A DNA stretch of 32,493 nucleotides from Bacteroidota bacterium. GTDB lineage: Bacteria; Bacteroidota; Bacteroidia; Chitinophagales; Saprospiraceae. The position numbers and the translations under genes were made by a program. The stretch is from positions 1 to 32,493 of the forward strand of contig JAFMDF010000074.1 in NCBI GenBank assembly GCA_017857395.1, read 5' to 3'. Positions 23,317 to 32,335 of the stretch are shown piece by piece. The notes beneath the pieces are model-generated. The model saw only the letters and a program-made list of their open reading frames with translations. It did not search any database and was not told where the DNA came from. Positions within the stretch are counted from its first letter, which is position 1; each line of letters begins with the position of its first letter.

Positions 23317-25974
23317 ATGAAAAAAGTTATTTACATAACATTTTTTACTTGCCTTTCCGTTATCGGATTTGCTCAATCCTTATTGGAGCAAAAAGTTGAT
23401 TTTAATACTAGTAACCTACCTTTAAAAAAAGCACTTTTTCAATTAAGTAAACAAATCAATACGGGATTTACTTTTAGTGGAAACATCATTCCTGATAGAA
23501 ACATTACCACGTCTTATAAGCAAGCGACTATCGCTACTATTTTGGATGATATTTTGATGGAAACAAATGTCCAATATAGATGGACAACAGAAGAAATTGT
23601 CTTTTATAAAAAGAAAGTAACGAAGTTTTATACGATTAGTGGATATGTCAAAGATATGGAAACTGGCGAAAGATTGATTGGCGCAAATATCATTGAAACA
23701 GCTACCCAAAAAGGAATTGCTTCTAATGAATATGGTTTTTTTAGTATCACTTTACCAAGAGGCGTTCAGCAGTTAAATTTTTCTTTCTTAGGATATAGCA
23801 CTAGAGCTAAACGCATTAATTTAAAACAAAATACTAATTTAGATATTGATTTAAAACCTTCTTTGACACTCAATGAAGTAGTGGTCACTTCCAAAGGACT
23901 GGGAACGAATGCTATTCCTATTTTTGAAAATGGAACAAATGCGCCAATTGCTGCCATGTCTCAACTGTCCGCTTTAGGTGGAGAAGCAGATTTGCTTCGG
24001 ACGATTAATTTATTACCAGGCATACAATCTGGAACGGATGGTTTTGGAGGGTTGAATGTAAGAGGTGGTAGCACCGACCAAAATTTAATTTTATTAGATG
24101 GGGTTCCCGTTTATAATGCGACTCATTTAGGGGGGCTTTTTTCTGTTTTTAACAGTAGTGCGATTAAACGAGCACAATTATATAAAGGGAGTTTTCCTGC
24201 AAGATTTGGTGGAAGATTGTCTTCTGTTTTAGATGTTAGAACGAAGGAAGGCAATCAAAAGCGAATTGCTGGAGAGGCAGCGCTTGGACTAATTGCTTTG
24301 AATGGAGTCATTGAAGGTCCGATAGTGAAAGATAAAAGCTCCTTTTTCTTTTCTGCTAGGCGTTCCATTTTTGATCTTTTTCTCAAACCGATTAGTCAAC
24401 AACTAAAAGAAAAGAAGGGGGATAAAGGCAATACCACACATACTTTCTCAGACATCAATGGGAAGGTTAATTTCTATTTGGGTAAAAAAGACCAATTGTT
24501 TTTAAGTGCCTATCATGGAAATGACCGTTTTGGAGATATTAATCGCTCGGTAGTTGATGGTATTGATTTTAGAACGATTGCGCATCAACAAGATTTAGAT
24601 TGGGGAAATACGATTGGTGTTTTGCGATGGAATCATTTATTCTCAGACCGATTATTTGCTAATACGACTTTGAATTTTAGTAAATTTTGGTTTAAGTCAG
24701 CCGAACTCTATGAGGAAAATATTATTCCAACTGGACAAGGAGAAACTGAAACTATTCAAAATAACTTATTTTATAATTTATATAATTCAAGTATTGCAGA
24801 TAAATCGGCAAAAATAGATTTCGACTTCATTCCTTCGATTAAGCATTATTTAAAATTTGGCGTAGAATTTATCAATCATACTTTTAAGCCCGGTGCTTTT
24901 ACTTTAGACCATAATTCCATAGTTAGTGTTAATGACCGATATACAGTAGATTCATTGATTTCGATTAATAATACAGTCAATTCTCAGGAATATGCGCTTT
25001 ATCTGGAGGATAATATTGTGATTACGCCGAAATTAAAAGGGAATATTGGTTTTCGGAGTACCTTAATCAATGTGCAAGCTAAGCGCTATTTTTCTTTGCA
25101 ACCGAGAATATCCTTGAATTATAAACCTGATAAAACGTCCTTATGGATGGCATCTGTTGATAAAATGATGCAGAACCTACATTTACTAACGACTAGTGGA
25201 ATTGGTTTGCCAACCGATTTGTGGGTGCCCGCAACATCAAGAGTAAAGCCACAATTGGCATGGCAAGGAACAATAGGGTACCAAAAAATAGTTGATAAAA
25301 AATGGAGGCTTGGAGTAGATGCCTATTATAAAAGCATGAAAAATCTAATTACTTACCAAGAGGGGAGTAGCTTCTTAATAGAATCTTTGGTATTAGATGC
25401 GAGTAATTGGGAGAATAAAGTGACGACTGGGAGGGGCAAGAGTTATGGTGTGGAATGGTCTTTGAAAAAAACAAGTGGTCAGCTACAAGGTTGGATGAGT
25501 TATACTTTTTCGAGAACGAAAAGGCAGTTTGAAGCAGTCAATTTTGGTAAAACTTTTAATTTTAAATTTGACCGACCACATAGTTTTAAGATAGCAGCAA
25601 TTTATAATTGGAATAGTCGAATGACTGTTAGCGCCAATTGGGTGTATGAAACGGGCATGCCTACGACTTTACCTACAGGGGAATATACTTTTACTTCTTC
25701 TAATTTATTTTCACCTGTAACGGTACTGAATATTGGAGAGAAAAATAGTTTTAGATTACCTGCTAACCACCATTTGGACATTGGTTTGAATCTTGAATTA
25801 GGGAAGGGGCGAATAGAGCAATTCTTGAAAATTGGTATTTATAACGTGTATAATCGGAAAAATCCTTTATATTACCGATTGAGAGATAAAACGGATGGAA
25901 GTGGCGATAAAGAATTCGTACGAGTAAGTTTATTGCCAATTACGCCTTCTTTGAATTATTCAGTTCGATTTTAA
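23317..25974 (+). CDS. TonB-dependent outer-membrane receptor with STN domain
   Basis: 885 residues. Signal peptide MKKVIYITFFTCLSVIGFAQ, then an STN (secretin/TonB short N-terminal) domain (about 25-85), a carboxypeptidase-regulatory-like beta-sandwich (about 100-185: TISGYVKDMETGERLIGANI ... LNFSFLGYSTR), a plug domain (about 205-305: LLPGIQSGTDGFGGLNVRGGSTDQNLILLDGVPVYNATHLGG) and a 22-strand barrel ending in the aromatic C-terminus SLNYSVRF. It imports a bulky substrate, driven by TonB. The STN domain is the part that contacts FecR, so the upstream fecR is its natural partner. The DUF4249 lipoprotein gene follows; this pairing is common in the phylum. The substrate is unknown, and there is no SusD partner. 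Confidence 0.95.
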   Translation: MKKVIYITFFTCLSVIGFAQSLLEQKVDFNTSNLPLKKALFQLSKQINTGFTFSGNIIPDRNITTSYKQATIATILDDILMETNVQYRWTTEEIVFYKKKVTKFYTISGYVKDMETGERLIGANIIETATQKGIASNEYGFFSITLPRGVQQLNFSFLGYSTRAKRINLKQNTNLDIDLKPSLTLNEVVVTSKGLGTNAIPIFENGTNAPIAAMSQLSALGGEADLLRTINLLPGIQSGTDGFGGLNVRGGSTDQNLILLDGVPVYNATHLGGLFSVFNSSAIKRAQLYKGSFPARFGGRLSSVLDVRTKEGNQKRIAGEAALGLIALNGVIEGPIVKDKSSFFFSARRSIFDLFLKPISQQLKEKKGDKGNTTHTFSDINGKVNFYLGKKDQLFLSAYHGNDRFGDINRSVVDGIDFRTIAHQQDLDWGNTIGVLRWNHLFSDRLFANTTLNFSKFWFKSAELYEENIIPTGQGETETIQNNLFYNLYNSSIADKSAKIDFDFIPSIKHYLKFGVEFINHTFKPGAFTLDHNSIVSVNDRYTVDSLISINNTVNSQEYALYLEDNIVITPKLKGNIGFRSTLINVQAKRYFSLQPRISLNYKPDKTSLWMASVDKMMQNLHLLTTSGIGLPTDLWVPATSRVKPQLAWQGTIGYQKIVDKKWRLGVDAYYKSMKNLITYQEGSSFLIESLVLDASNWENKVTTGRGKSYGVEWSLKKTSGQLQGWMSYTFSRTKRQFEAVNFGKTFNFKFDRPHSFKIAAIYNWNSRMTVSANWVYETGMPTTLPTGEYTFTSSNLFSPVTVLNIGEKNSFRLPANHHLDIGLNLELGKGRIEQFLKIGIYNVYNRKNPLYYRLRDKTDGSGDKEFVRVSLLPITPSLNYSVRF

Positions 25975-26206
25975 TAGAATATTGTGAACGATAAGCTCGT
26001 ATCTGATAATTTCAAATTACCTAATACGTAAGTTTGTAAAAATAGTATAGCAGATAGAAGTCTCGATTGAGCGAAATTTAAAAATTGGGAAGGCGTTAAA
26101 ATTCAACATTATATTAAATAAATTTGTATTTTTGTTTGGTAACACCTTTTAGAAAGAGACTGTATAAAAAGAGGAATAACTAATTCCTTATAAAAATTCA
26201 ACTAAA

Positions 26207-27178
26207 TTGATAAAATCCCATCCTTTAAATCGGATAATTCTCCTATTAACCTTTGGGGTGTTTTTTGCAACCTCCTGTGAAGAACCAGTCGATTTAGATA
26301 TAGCCATTCAAGAACCACAAGTCGTGGTTACTAGTAACTTCGCACCAGGCGAACCATTTAAAGTTACGGTTACCAAAAGTAGAAACGTTTTATCTAGTGA
26401 AGCTGATGAGTTTGTAAATAATGCAGTAGTTCGTATTTTTTCTTCTCAAGGAAAAGAACTAGATAAATTGGCGTTAAATAACTTCCATACGCCTTTTTAT
26501 GAATCAAAAAGAATCACGCCTGAAAGTGGTAAGGCTTATCGACTGCAAGTAGATGTGCCTGGAAAGGAGATGATTGTGGCGGAAGATATAGTTCCACTAC
26601 CTGTTGCTTTGACAGCAATAGAAATGGATACAATTGAAATATTTGGCGCAGCAGCCGAACAACTATATAAAGTGTCCATTGATGTCCATTTTACAGATCC
26701 AATTGGGGCACAAGATTATTACCACCTAAGTCTCTTCAACCATATGGAAGATTCGGGGGAAGAGGGTACACCAATGGATGGATTTAATGGAAGCAGTACT
26801 GGTAGAACAGGTGCGCAAATATTAACACCTTTAATGCCATTGGAAAGCGATAAAAGTAATCCACCAGTTATTTTTCATTTTGAAGATGGTGGCGTTCTTT
26901 TTACCGATGAAGATTTTGATGGGCAGAAAGCGACGTTAACTTTTTATTCTTTATTAAGTTTTAAGAATGAAGCTCACCAAGGAAAAGTTGTCGGAGAATT
27001 AAGAACGGTCTCTAAGGATTATTATCTATACCACACTTCCCTTTCTCGTCAAATTGCCAATAAAGACCGTCCTTTTGTGGAGCCAATTAGTGTTTATTCT
27101 AATATTGAAAATGGCTTGGGTATTTTTTCTGGGTATGCAGTTTATCGAGATTCTGTGTCGATTACGGCTTCATTCTGA
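26207..27178 (+). CDS. DUF4249 lipoprotein
   Basis: 323 residues from a TTG start at 26207; no in-frame ATG precedes the lipobox, and the next upstream stop is at 26177. The leader ends FGVFFATSCEEP, with Cys24 as the lipidated residue. The DUF4249 domain is recognised by EEPVDLDIAIQEPQVVVTSNFAPGEPFKVTVTKS, EFVNNAVVRIFSS and the closing NGLGIFSGYAV. Proteins of this family are encoded next to TonB-dependent receptors and are likely surface or periplasmic accessory lipoproteins. Here it follows the receptor by 232 bases on the same strand. Function in uptake is inferred from neighbourhood only. Confidence 0.9.
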   Translation: MIKSHPLNRIILLLTFGVFFATSCEEPVDLDIAIQEPQVVVTSNFAPGEPFKVTVTKSRNVLSSEADEFVNNAVVRIFSSQGKELDKLALNNFHTPFYESKRITPESGKAYRLQVDVPGKEMIVAEDIVPLPVALTAIEMDTIEIFGAAAEQLYKVSIDVHFTDPIGAQDYYHLSLFNHMEDSGEEGTPMDGFNGSSTGRTGAQILTPLMPLESDKSNPPVIFHFEDGGVLFTDEDFDGQKATLTFYSLLSFKNEAHQGKVVGELRTVSKDYYLYHTSLSRQIANKDRPFVEPISVYSNIENGLGIFSGYAVYRDSVSITASF

Positions 27179-27236
27179 TACCTCATCTCATAAACCTAAT
27201 CTAACCTGACACCCGATACCTTTCGCCTGCTACCGT

Positions 27237-27956
27237 TTATTTATTATCCTGCTTAGCAAATACCTTCTTCAATAAATCTGACGTTCTAGCAGATACATTT
27301 TTACGAATATTCACTTCTTCCTTCTCCACCATAGAAAATAAGCCTTTCAAAGCCTGTGTCGTCACATAATTATCTAAACTAGGATCCGCTTTTTGAATGA
27401 ATGGTATTTTATTATAAGCAGTCACCGCATCTTTCCAATATTTTCTTGCTTGAAATTTATCTAAAGAATTGACAATAACAGGATTAAAGGCATTGTATAA
27501 TTGCGCATTGGTTTTATTATTTAAATAACTTGTTGCCGCATTATCTGCGCCTAATAAAATCGTCATGGCATCTTCAAAAGTCATTTGTTTGATGGCATCT
27601 ACGAAAATAGGTTTAGCCTTTTTAGCAGCATCTTCTGCCCCTCGATTTATTTTTTCTAATAGAATATTTTCAACCTGAGAAAAACCTGGTACTTTCTGAA
27701 GTCTATCTGTTACTTTCCGAGCTTCTGGTGGTAACAAAATTTTATAGGGACTTTTGAAATAACCGTCCAAAGCAGATAATTGGTCAGAACCTTTGCCAAT
27801 GCCTATTTCTAAAGCCTGCTTTAAACCAGAAGAAACTTCTCCATCAGTTAAAGCGCCATTTTCTAAAACCGACCCCAATACTTCTTGAAACTGCTGAGGA
27901 GAACAAGAGGATAAGGAAAAGGCTACACAAACAAGGGCTAATTTTACTAATTTCAT
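27237..27956 (-). CDS. DUF4197 lipoprotein
   Basis: 239 residues. Signal peptide with lipobox LSSC (Cys18). The mature part fits DUF4197: GLKQALEIGIGKGSDQLSALDGYFKSPYKILLPPEARKV, then DAIKQMTFEDAMTILLGADNAATSYLNNKT and a C-terminal ALKGLFSMVEKEEVNIRKN. It is helical and Lys-rich, probably anchored to an outer or inner membrane leaflet. The family is common in Bacteroidota and Proteobacteria with no established role. It stands downstream of the AAA+ gene on the same strand but is separated from it by a strong terminator, so it probably has its own promoter. Confidence 0.9.
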   Translation of the reverse strand: MKLVKLALVCVAFSLSSCSPQQFQEVLGSVLENGALTDGEVSSGLKQALEIGIGKGSDQLSALDGYFKSPYKILLPPEARKVTDRLQKVPGFSQVENILLEKINRGAEDAAKKAKPIFVDAIKQMTFEDAMTILLGADNAATSYLNNKTNAQLYNAFNPVIVNSLDKFQARKYWKDAVTAYNKIPFIQKADPSLDNYVTTQALKGLFSMVEKEEVNIRKNVSARTSDLLKKVFAKQDNK

Positions 27957-28061
27957 ATTTTTTTTTTAAGCGTACTGATTGATAATTGTTAGACGCATAT
28001 TCAACGATTAAGGTAACAAGCTTATTTCTTTCTACTTTTAACAGATATAAACGATTGAAAA

Positions 28062-28096
28062 AAAATACCCTATCATTTTTCGTGATAGGGTATTTT
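28062..28096 (-). terminator. Terminator of the AAA+ gene
   Basis: Perfect 14-bp stem AAAATACCCTATCA / TGATAGGGTATTTT with a 7-base loop; both flanks allow termination. It lies 29 bases after the AAA+ stop. Confidence 0.85.
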
Positions 28097-28124
28097 GTAA
28101 CTATTCTTATTAATTTTCTATTGA

Positions 28125-30767
28125 CTAACCTCGACTCCTAAACCCAATCGTCTTCTTCTCAAACACCAAGTCCTCTTTACTCAATTTAAAGGATTGCACA
28201 TCTTCCAAGTTAATCATATTAATCGTTTCTTTCGCACGCTTTTTTATAGGCGTTGCAGCTAAGCGTAGATTTTGATTTTTAATAGCATCCCCAACGATAC
28301 TTCTAACCGCTCTAGCATTACCGAAGTATTTATCTCGATACTCGTGTAAAAATTCTAAGTAAGCGCCTAAATGTTCTTGAGCAGGTACGGTTAATTTCAT
28401 CCCTTCCTTTTCAAGCATCTGTAAAGCAATCTTCATTAAACTCTCTGGTTTATAATCTTCAAATTTTAAGATTTTATCAAAACGAGAATTTAAACCAGGG
28501 TTCACTTTTAAGAACTCTTCCATATTATCTGGATAACCTGCTACAAAAAGGAAGAATTGCCCTCTTTGGTCTTCCATTCGCTTTAGTAAAGTCTGAATGG
28601 CTTCATTGCCAAAATCTCCATGAGCGGAACCTGCACCTGCGCCATTGGTCAAAGCATAAGCCTCATCAATAAATAAAACACCACCTTTGGCTTCGTCTAT
28701 TTTTTCAGCGGTTTTAATGGCAGTCTGTCCAACATAACCCGCAACTAGTCCTTGTCTATCCGTCTCTACTATATGCCCTCTTTCCAGCATGCCCAATGCC
28801 TTATAAATTTTGGTTAAAATACGAGCAACCGTTGTTTTACCTGTTCCTGGATTCCCAATAAAGACCGTATGTAAAAAGAAGCTATTTAAGACATTTCTAC
28901 CTGTTTCTCGATAGAAACTGACCAAATCAACCAATTCGTGGATTTGCCTTTTGATGCTATCCATGCCAATCATCTCATCCAATTCTGCTAAGGAATCTTT
29001 TAGAAGTGCAGTATCAACAGGAATTTTTGGTAAGGTCTTTTGACGAGTAATTTCAATTTTATTGACATCGGCTGCGGTAATTGTTTCCAGCTCTTCATGT
29101 TCTGTTAAAGTAGGATCTTCATTTGACATTACTCGTAAGCCTAAATGAATTTTTGCTTTTTCGATTAAGTCGAAAACAAACCGGGCATTGCCAAAGGTTT
29201 TATCTCTATTTCTGAATGCTTCGATGATGATATCATCTATACTGACTTTAGCTTTAGGTGTTAATTTGACGCCTTTTTCTTGGGCGGCATAATTAGCGAT
29301 GGCTGATAATTCTTGTGGTAAATAATCTGAAAATTCAAAGTATAATTTAAAGCGAGATTTTAAGCCAGGATTAGAATCCATAAAGTGTTTCATTTCTTTA
29401 GGATACCCCGCCACAATAACCGCTAAATCCCCTTCTCCATTAGACATTTCCTTCAAAATGATTTCTACAACTTCTCTACCAAAATCTTTACTATCATCAT
29501 TAGAACGAGCTAGTGAATAAGCTTCATCAATGAATAAAACACCTCCTCTAGCTTTGTTGATAACTTCTTTCACTTTTGGAGCAGTCTGCCCAATATATTC
29601 TCCCACTAAATCAACTCTATCAACTTCTGTTACATGTCCTCTGCTCAATAAGCCCATTTTTTTATAGAGCTTACCCATCATTTTGGCAACCGTTGTTTTA
29701 CCTGTTCCTGGGTTACCTATAAAAACAGAGTGTACATTGATTTCCTCTTTCTCTTCAAAACCCTTTTCTTTTCGCAATTGCAAAAACTGAATATATTTGG
29801 CGTGTTCTCTAACCTTTATTTTAATATCAGTCAAACCGATTAAAGACTCTAGATTTTGCACGACTTCTTCAAAAGTCAAATTTGCATCCTCATCAGGTGC
29901 AAGAATAACGGGTGTTTGTCGATTGGGCAATAATACACCTGCAATACCTTCTTCAAACGCATCATCTACATTAAATGGAACAACTGCCAATAATTTGTCC
30001 ATAAAAACCAGCTCTGCAGTATAACTGTCTTGTCGCCAGGATCCTTTGACATTAGAACCCCAACCAGCAGTCAATCGAATATATTCTTCTCCTTGTTCCA
30101 CTCGATGTAATCGAACGACTTGCCCTTTTAATTCCCGAGCATCATTATAGAATTTAGTAAATAATTCACATTGCCAATTGCGAGTCATATTCTCGTTTTT
30201 TAAGGCAATTTCTACATAAATATAGCGGGTTTCTTCTCCACTAAATTCGGTGTAATAAACTCTATCATCTTCATTCACATCATCATAAGGGCCTTCATAT
30301 AATTTGAGTGATTGAACTTCTAGATAAGGATTATACTGAGGAATTAATTCATCATCGGTGTCTTCAATATAAAAGTATTTAGTGGCGACTTTTTCCCCTT
30401 CTATCCATGCTTCCCAATAATAAGTCCCTCTTTTCCAAAAGGCGCCATCTTTTTTATTACCCCAGCCTTCTCTAATATAAACAACGCTATCGTATTTACT
30501 GACTTTTCTTTTAAAAGGTAAGGCACATAATTCCTTACGCCCTTTTTTCATAGAATAGCAATGCAATTCTACTTCTACTTCCCAGTCTTCTGCATCGAAT
30601 AATTTATTATGAAAAGAGAGTTCGGCGTATATATAGGATGATTCGTGCCTATCAAAAACTTGACGGTATTTCTTTTTATTATCAGCCAACCATTCGGTTG
30701 AGCCGTAGACTTTAAGTTCTCGGAACTTATATCTTTTATGTTCTGGATATTTTGAACTTTCCTCCAT
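28125..30767 (-). CDS. Double AAA+ ATPase of the CbxX/CfxQ (CbbX) family with twin N-terminal beta domains
   Basis: 880 residues. The N-terminal third holds two related beta-rich units (about 12-136 and 150-268) sharing the GWG-(S/N)-x-K-x-G-x-W-x-x-x-x-Y-x-x-E pattern. Two AAA+ modules of the CbxX type follow. Module 1 has Walker A GNPGTGKTT at 351-359 and Walker B GGVLFIDEAYS at 408-418; module 2 has Walker A at 638-646 and Walker B at 695-705. Both have a NPGLxSRF arginine-finger segment and a FGNAR sensor-2 motif, so both look active. Relatives (CbbX, SpoVK, EccA) remodel protein partners by pore-loop threading. The twin N-terminal units would bind the substrate. No Rubisco, sporulation or ESX genes are near, so the client is unknown. 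It is monocistronic. Confidence 0.92.
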   Translation of the reverse strand: MEESSKYPEHKRYKFRELKVYGSTEWLADNKKKYRQVFDRHESSYIYAELSFHNKLFDAEDWEVEVELHCYSMKKGRKELCALPFKRKVSKYDSVVYIREGWGNKKDGAFWKRGTYYWEAWIEGEKVATKYFYIEDTDDELIPQYNPYLEVQSLKLYEGPYDDVNEDDRVYYTEFSGEETRYIYVEIALKNENMTRNWQCELFTKFYNDARELKGQVVRLHRVEQGEEYIRLTAGWGSNVKGSWRQDSYTAELVFMDKLLAVVPFNVDDAFEEGIAGVLLPNRQTPVILAPDEDANLTFEEVVQNLESLIGLTDIKIKVREHAKYIQFLQLRKEKGFEEKEEINVHSVFIGNPGTGKTTVAKMMGKLYKKMGLLSRGHVTEVDRVDLVGEYIGQTAPKVKEVINKARGGVLFIDEAYSLARSNDDSKDFGREVVEIILKEMSNGEGDLAVIVAGYPKEMKHFMDSNPGLKSRFKLYFEFSDYLPQELSAIANYAAQEKGVKLTPKAKVSIDDIIIEAFRNRDKTFGNARFVFDLIEKAKIHLGLRVMSNEDPTLTEHEELETITAADVNKIEITRQKTLPKIPVDTALLKDSLAELDEMIGMDSIKRQIHELVDLVSFYRETGRNVLNSFFLHTVFIGNPGTGKTTVARILTKIYKALGMLERGHIVETDRQGLVAGYVGQTAIKTAEKIDEAKGGVLFIDEAYALTNGAGAGSAHGDFGNEAIQTLLKRMEDQRGQFFLFVAGYPDNMEEFLKVNPGLNSRFDKILKFEDYKPESLMKIALQMLEKEGMKLTVPAQEHLGAYLEFLHEYRDKYFGNARAVRSIVGDAIKNQNLRLAATPIKKRAKETINMINLEDVQSFKLSKEDLVFEKKTIGFRSRG

Positions 30768-30987
30768 GCCTTTGTGCTACCAGTTTTTTTGTTATGGATT
30801 ACAATTTGTACATTATAAGTTTAATGACCACCTCTAAACTAGGCGCATCCCTTTCGTTTAATTCCTCATTAAATGTCATTATCTACTTATCATCACATTA
30901 TAACTAACAAATTTGAATAAAAAAGAGGATTCGTTTGTTTTAATTTTAACACGTAATATAAGCATAATCTGATTATTTCTTACTTTT

Positions 30988-31197
30988 TTAAACAAAATTA
31001 GTTACAAATAGCAAAAAAAATATAAGAACTATAAAAATTTTAAAATAATCAATATTTCCCGATAGAAAATGGAATAGTTGATTGATTGCCAAATTATTTT
31101 TTGAGAGGGCTGCACTTGTCAATGATTTACTAGCGCTCATCAAGCTTTTTTGATACAATTTTTCTTTTGGGTTACTTTTGTTTTTGTAAGAAATCAT
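30988..31197 (-). CDS. Possible small membrane protein
   Basis: 69 codons from an ATG at 31197, 41 bases from the divergent hydrolase start. A basic, Ser/Lys-rich N-terminal part (MISYKNKSNPKEKLYQ) is followed by a C-terminal hydrophobic span (YFKIFIVLIFFLLFVTNFV) reaching the stop, a tail-anchor layout. Phe/Ile/Leu-rich ends arise easily in AT-rich DNA, and no family is recognised, so this could be spurious. If it is not a gene, 30768-31237 is a 470-base spacer with nothing else clear in it. Confidence 0.3.
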   Translation of the reverse strand: MISYKNKSNPKEKLYQKSLMSASKSLTSAALSKNNLAINQLFHFLSGNIDYFKIFIVLIFFLLFVTNFV

Positions 31198-31237
31198 CTA
31201 AAAATAATTCACCTAATAATTTTTAAATCCGGGTATT

Positions 31238-32335
31238 ATGAAAAAGATACTATTTTATACCTTACTACTATTTGGCCTTTTGGGCGCTTTTACCGCTTTT
31301 TCCTTTTTTAAAAATAAACCTCAAAAAATCCCGATTCCCCCTTTAAGAGCAATTAATACTATTGGGGACATTATTCAACCTTTTATAGAGAACGATAGAA
31401 CGAAAGGGGTGTCTATTGGGACTTATCGGGATGGAAAAATTGAGTTTTATAATTTTGGTATTTGCTCAGATAAAAATCCCGTTGCGCCTTCTGAAAATTC
31501 TATCTATGAAATTGGTTCTATTACGAAAACCTTTACAGCGACGGTGCTCGCTCAAATGGTAGTCGAAGGAAAAGTAAATTACGAAGATCCTATTACTAAA
31601 TACTTGCCTAAAGAAATTGTCAATTGGCCAGCTGAGGTATCTATTACCTTAGAAGATTTAGCAACCCATAGCTCTAGCTTACCAAGAATGCCTTCTAATT
31701 TTATCAAAAGAGCAATATTTGATATGAGTAATCCTTATAAAAATTATACGGTACCCGATATGTATGATTTTTTAAAAGATTTTGAACCTGCTCCTAAATC
31801 AGCAAGAAAGGTTGATTATTCTAATTTAGGGATGGGTTTATTAGGACATATTCTAGCGAATGTAGATGGTCTGTCTTATGAAGCAATGGTGCGCAAAAGA
31901 ATTTTTCAACCCTTAGGAATGGATGATTCTCTGATTGAAATAGCAACAGGGCAGTTGATTCAAGGACATGATGGAAGTGGTAGCCCAACTTCTCAATGGG
32001 ATTTGCCGACTTTCGCAGGGGCGGGTGCTATTAGGTCGAATACAACAGATATGATGAAATATTTAATTGCTAATATTAATGGAGAAGTGCCTTATGGTTT
32101 AACCCATGCGCCTAAAAAAAACTATTCTAGTTCTCGGAAGATAGGCTTAGCTTGGATTAGTCAAACAAATAATGGTTTGGATATTACGTGGCATAATGGA
32201 GGAACGGGTGGCTTTAGAACCTTTACGGGCTTTTCGAAAGACAAAAAAGTAGGCGTGATTGTGATGGCTAACTCCATCCAAAGTGTAGATGCTGTTGGTA
32301 TTCGACTTTTACAATTTTTAGCAAAACCTCAATGA
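31238..32335 (+). CDS. Serine beta-lactamase-like hydrolase (class C / PBP fold)
   Basis: 365 residues with a signal peptide or anchor (MKKILFYTLLLFGLLGAFTAFSFF). The active-site motifs of the AmpC/EstB/DD-peptidase group are present: Ser94-I-T-Lys97 (nucleophile and base), Tyr194-S-Asn196 in VDYSNLG, and His319-N-Gly321 in WHNGGTGGF in place of KTG. This HxG version is common in esterases and peptidases of the family, so hydrolysis of a peptide or ester is at least as likely as beta-lactam resistance. It is exported to the periplasm. The next gene starts inside its stop codon region (ATGA overlap), indicating an operon. Confidence 0.92.
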   Translation: MKKILFYTLLLFGLLGAFTAFSFFKNKPQKIPIPPLRAINTIGDIIQPFIENDRTKGVSIGTYRDGKIEFYNFGICSDKNPVAPSENSIYEIGSITKTFTATVLAQMVVEGKVNYEDPITKYLPKEIVNWPAEVSITLEDLATHSSSLPRMPSNFIKRAIFDMSNPYKNYTVPDMYDFLKDFEPAPKSARKVDYSNLGMGLLGHILANVDGLSYEAMVRKRIFQPLGMDDSLIEIATGQLIQGHDGSGSPTSQWDLPTFAGAGAIRSNTTDMMKYLIANINGEVPYGLTHAPKKNYSSSRKIGLAWISQTNNGLDITWHNGGTGGFRTFTGFSKDKKVGVIVMANSIQSVDAVGIRLLQFLAKPQ

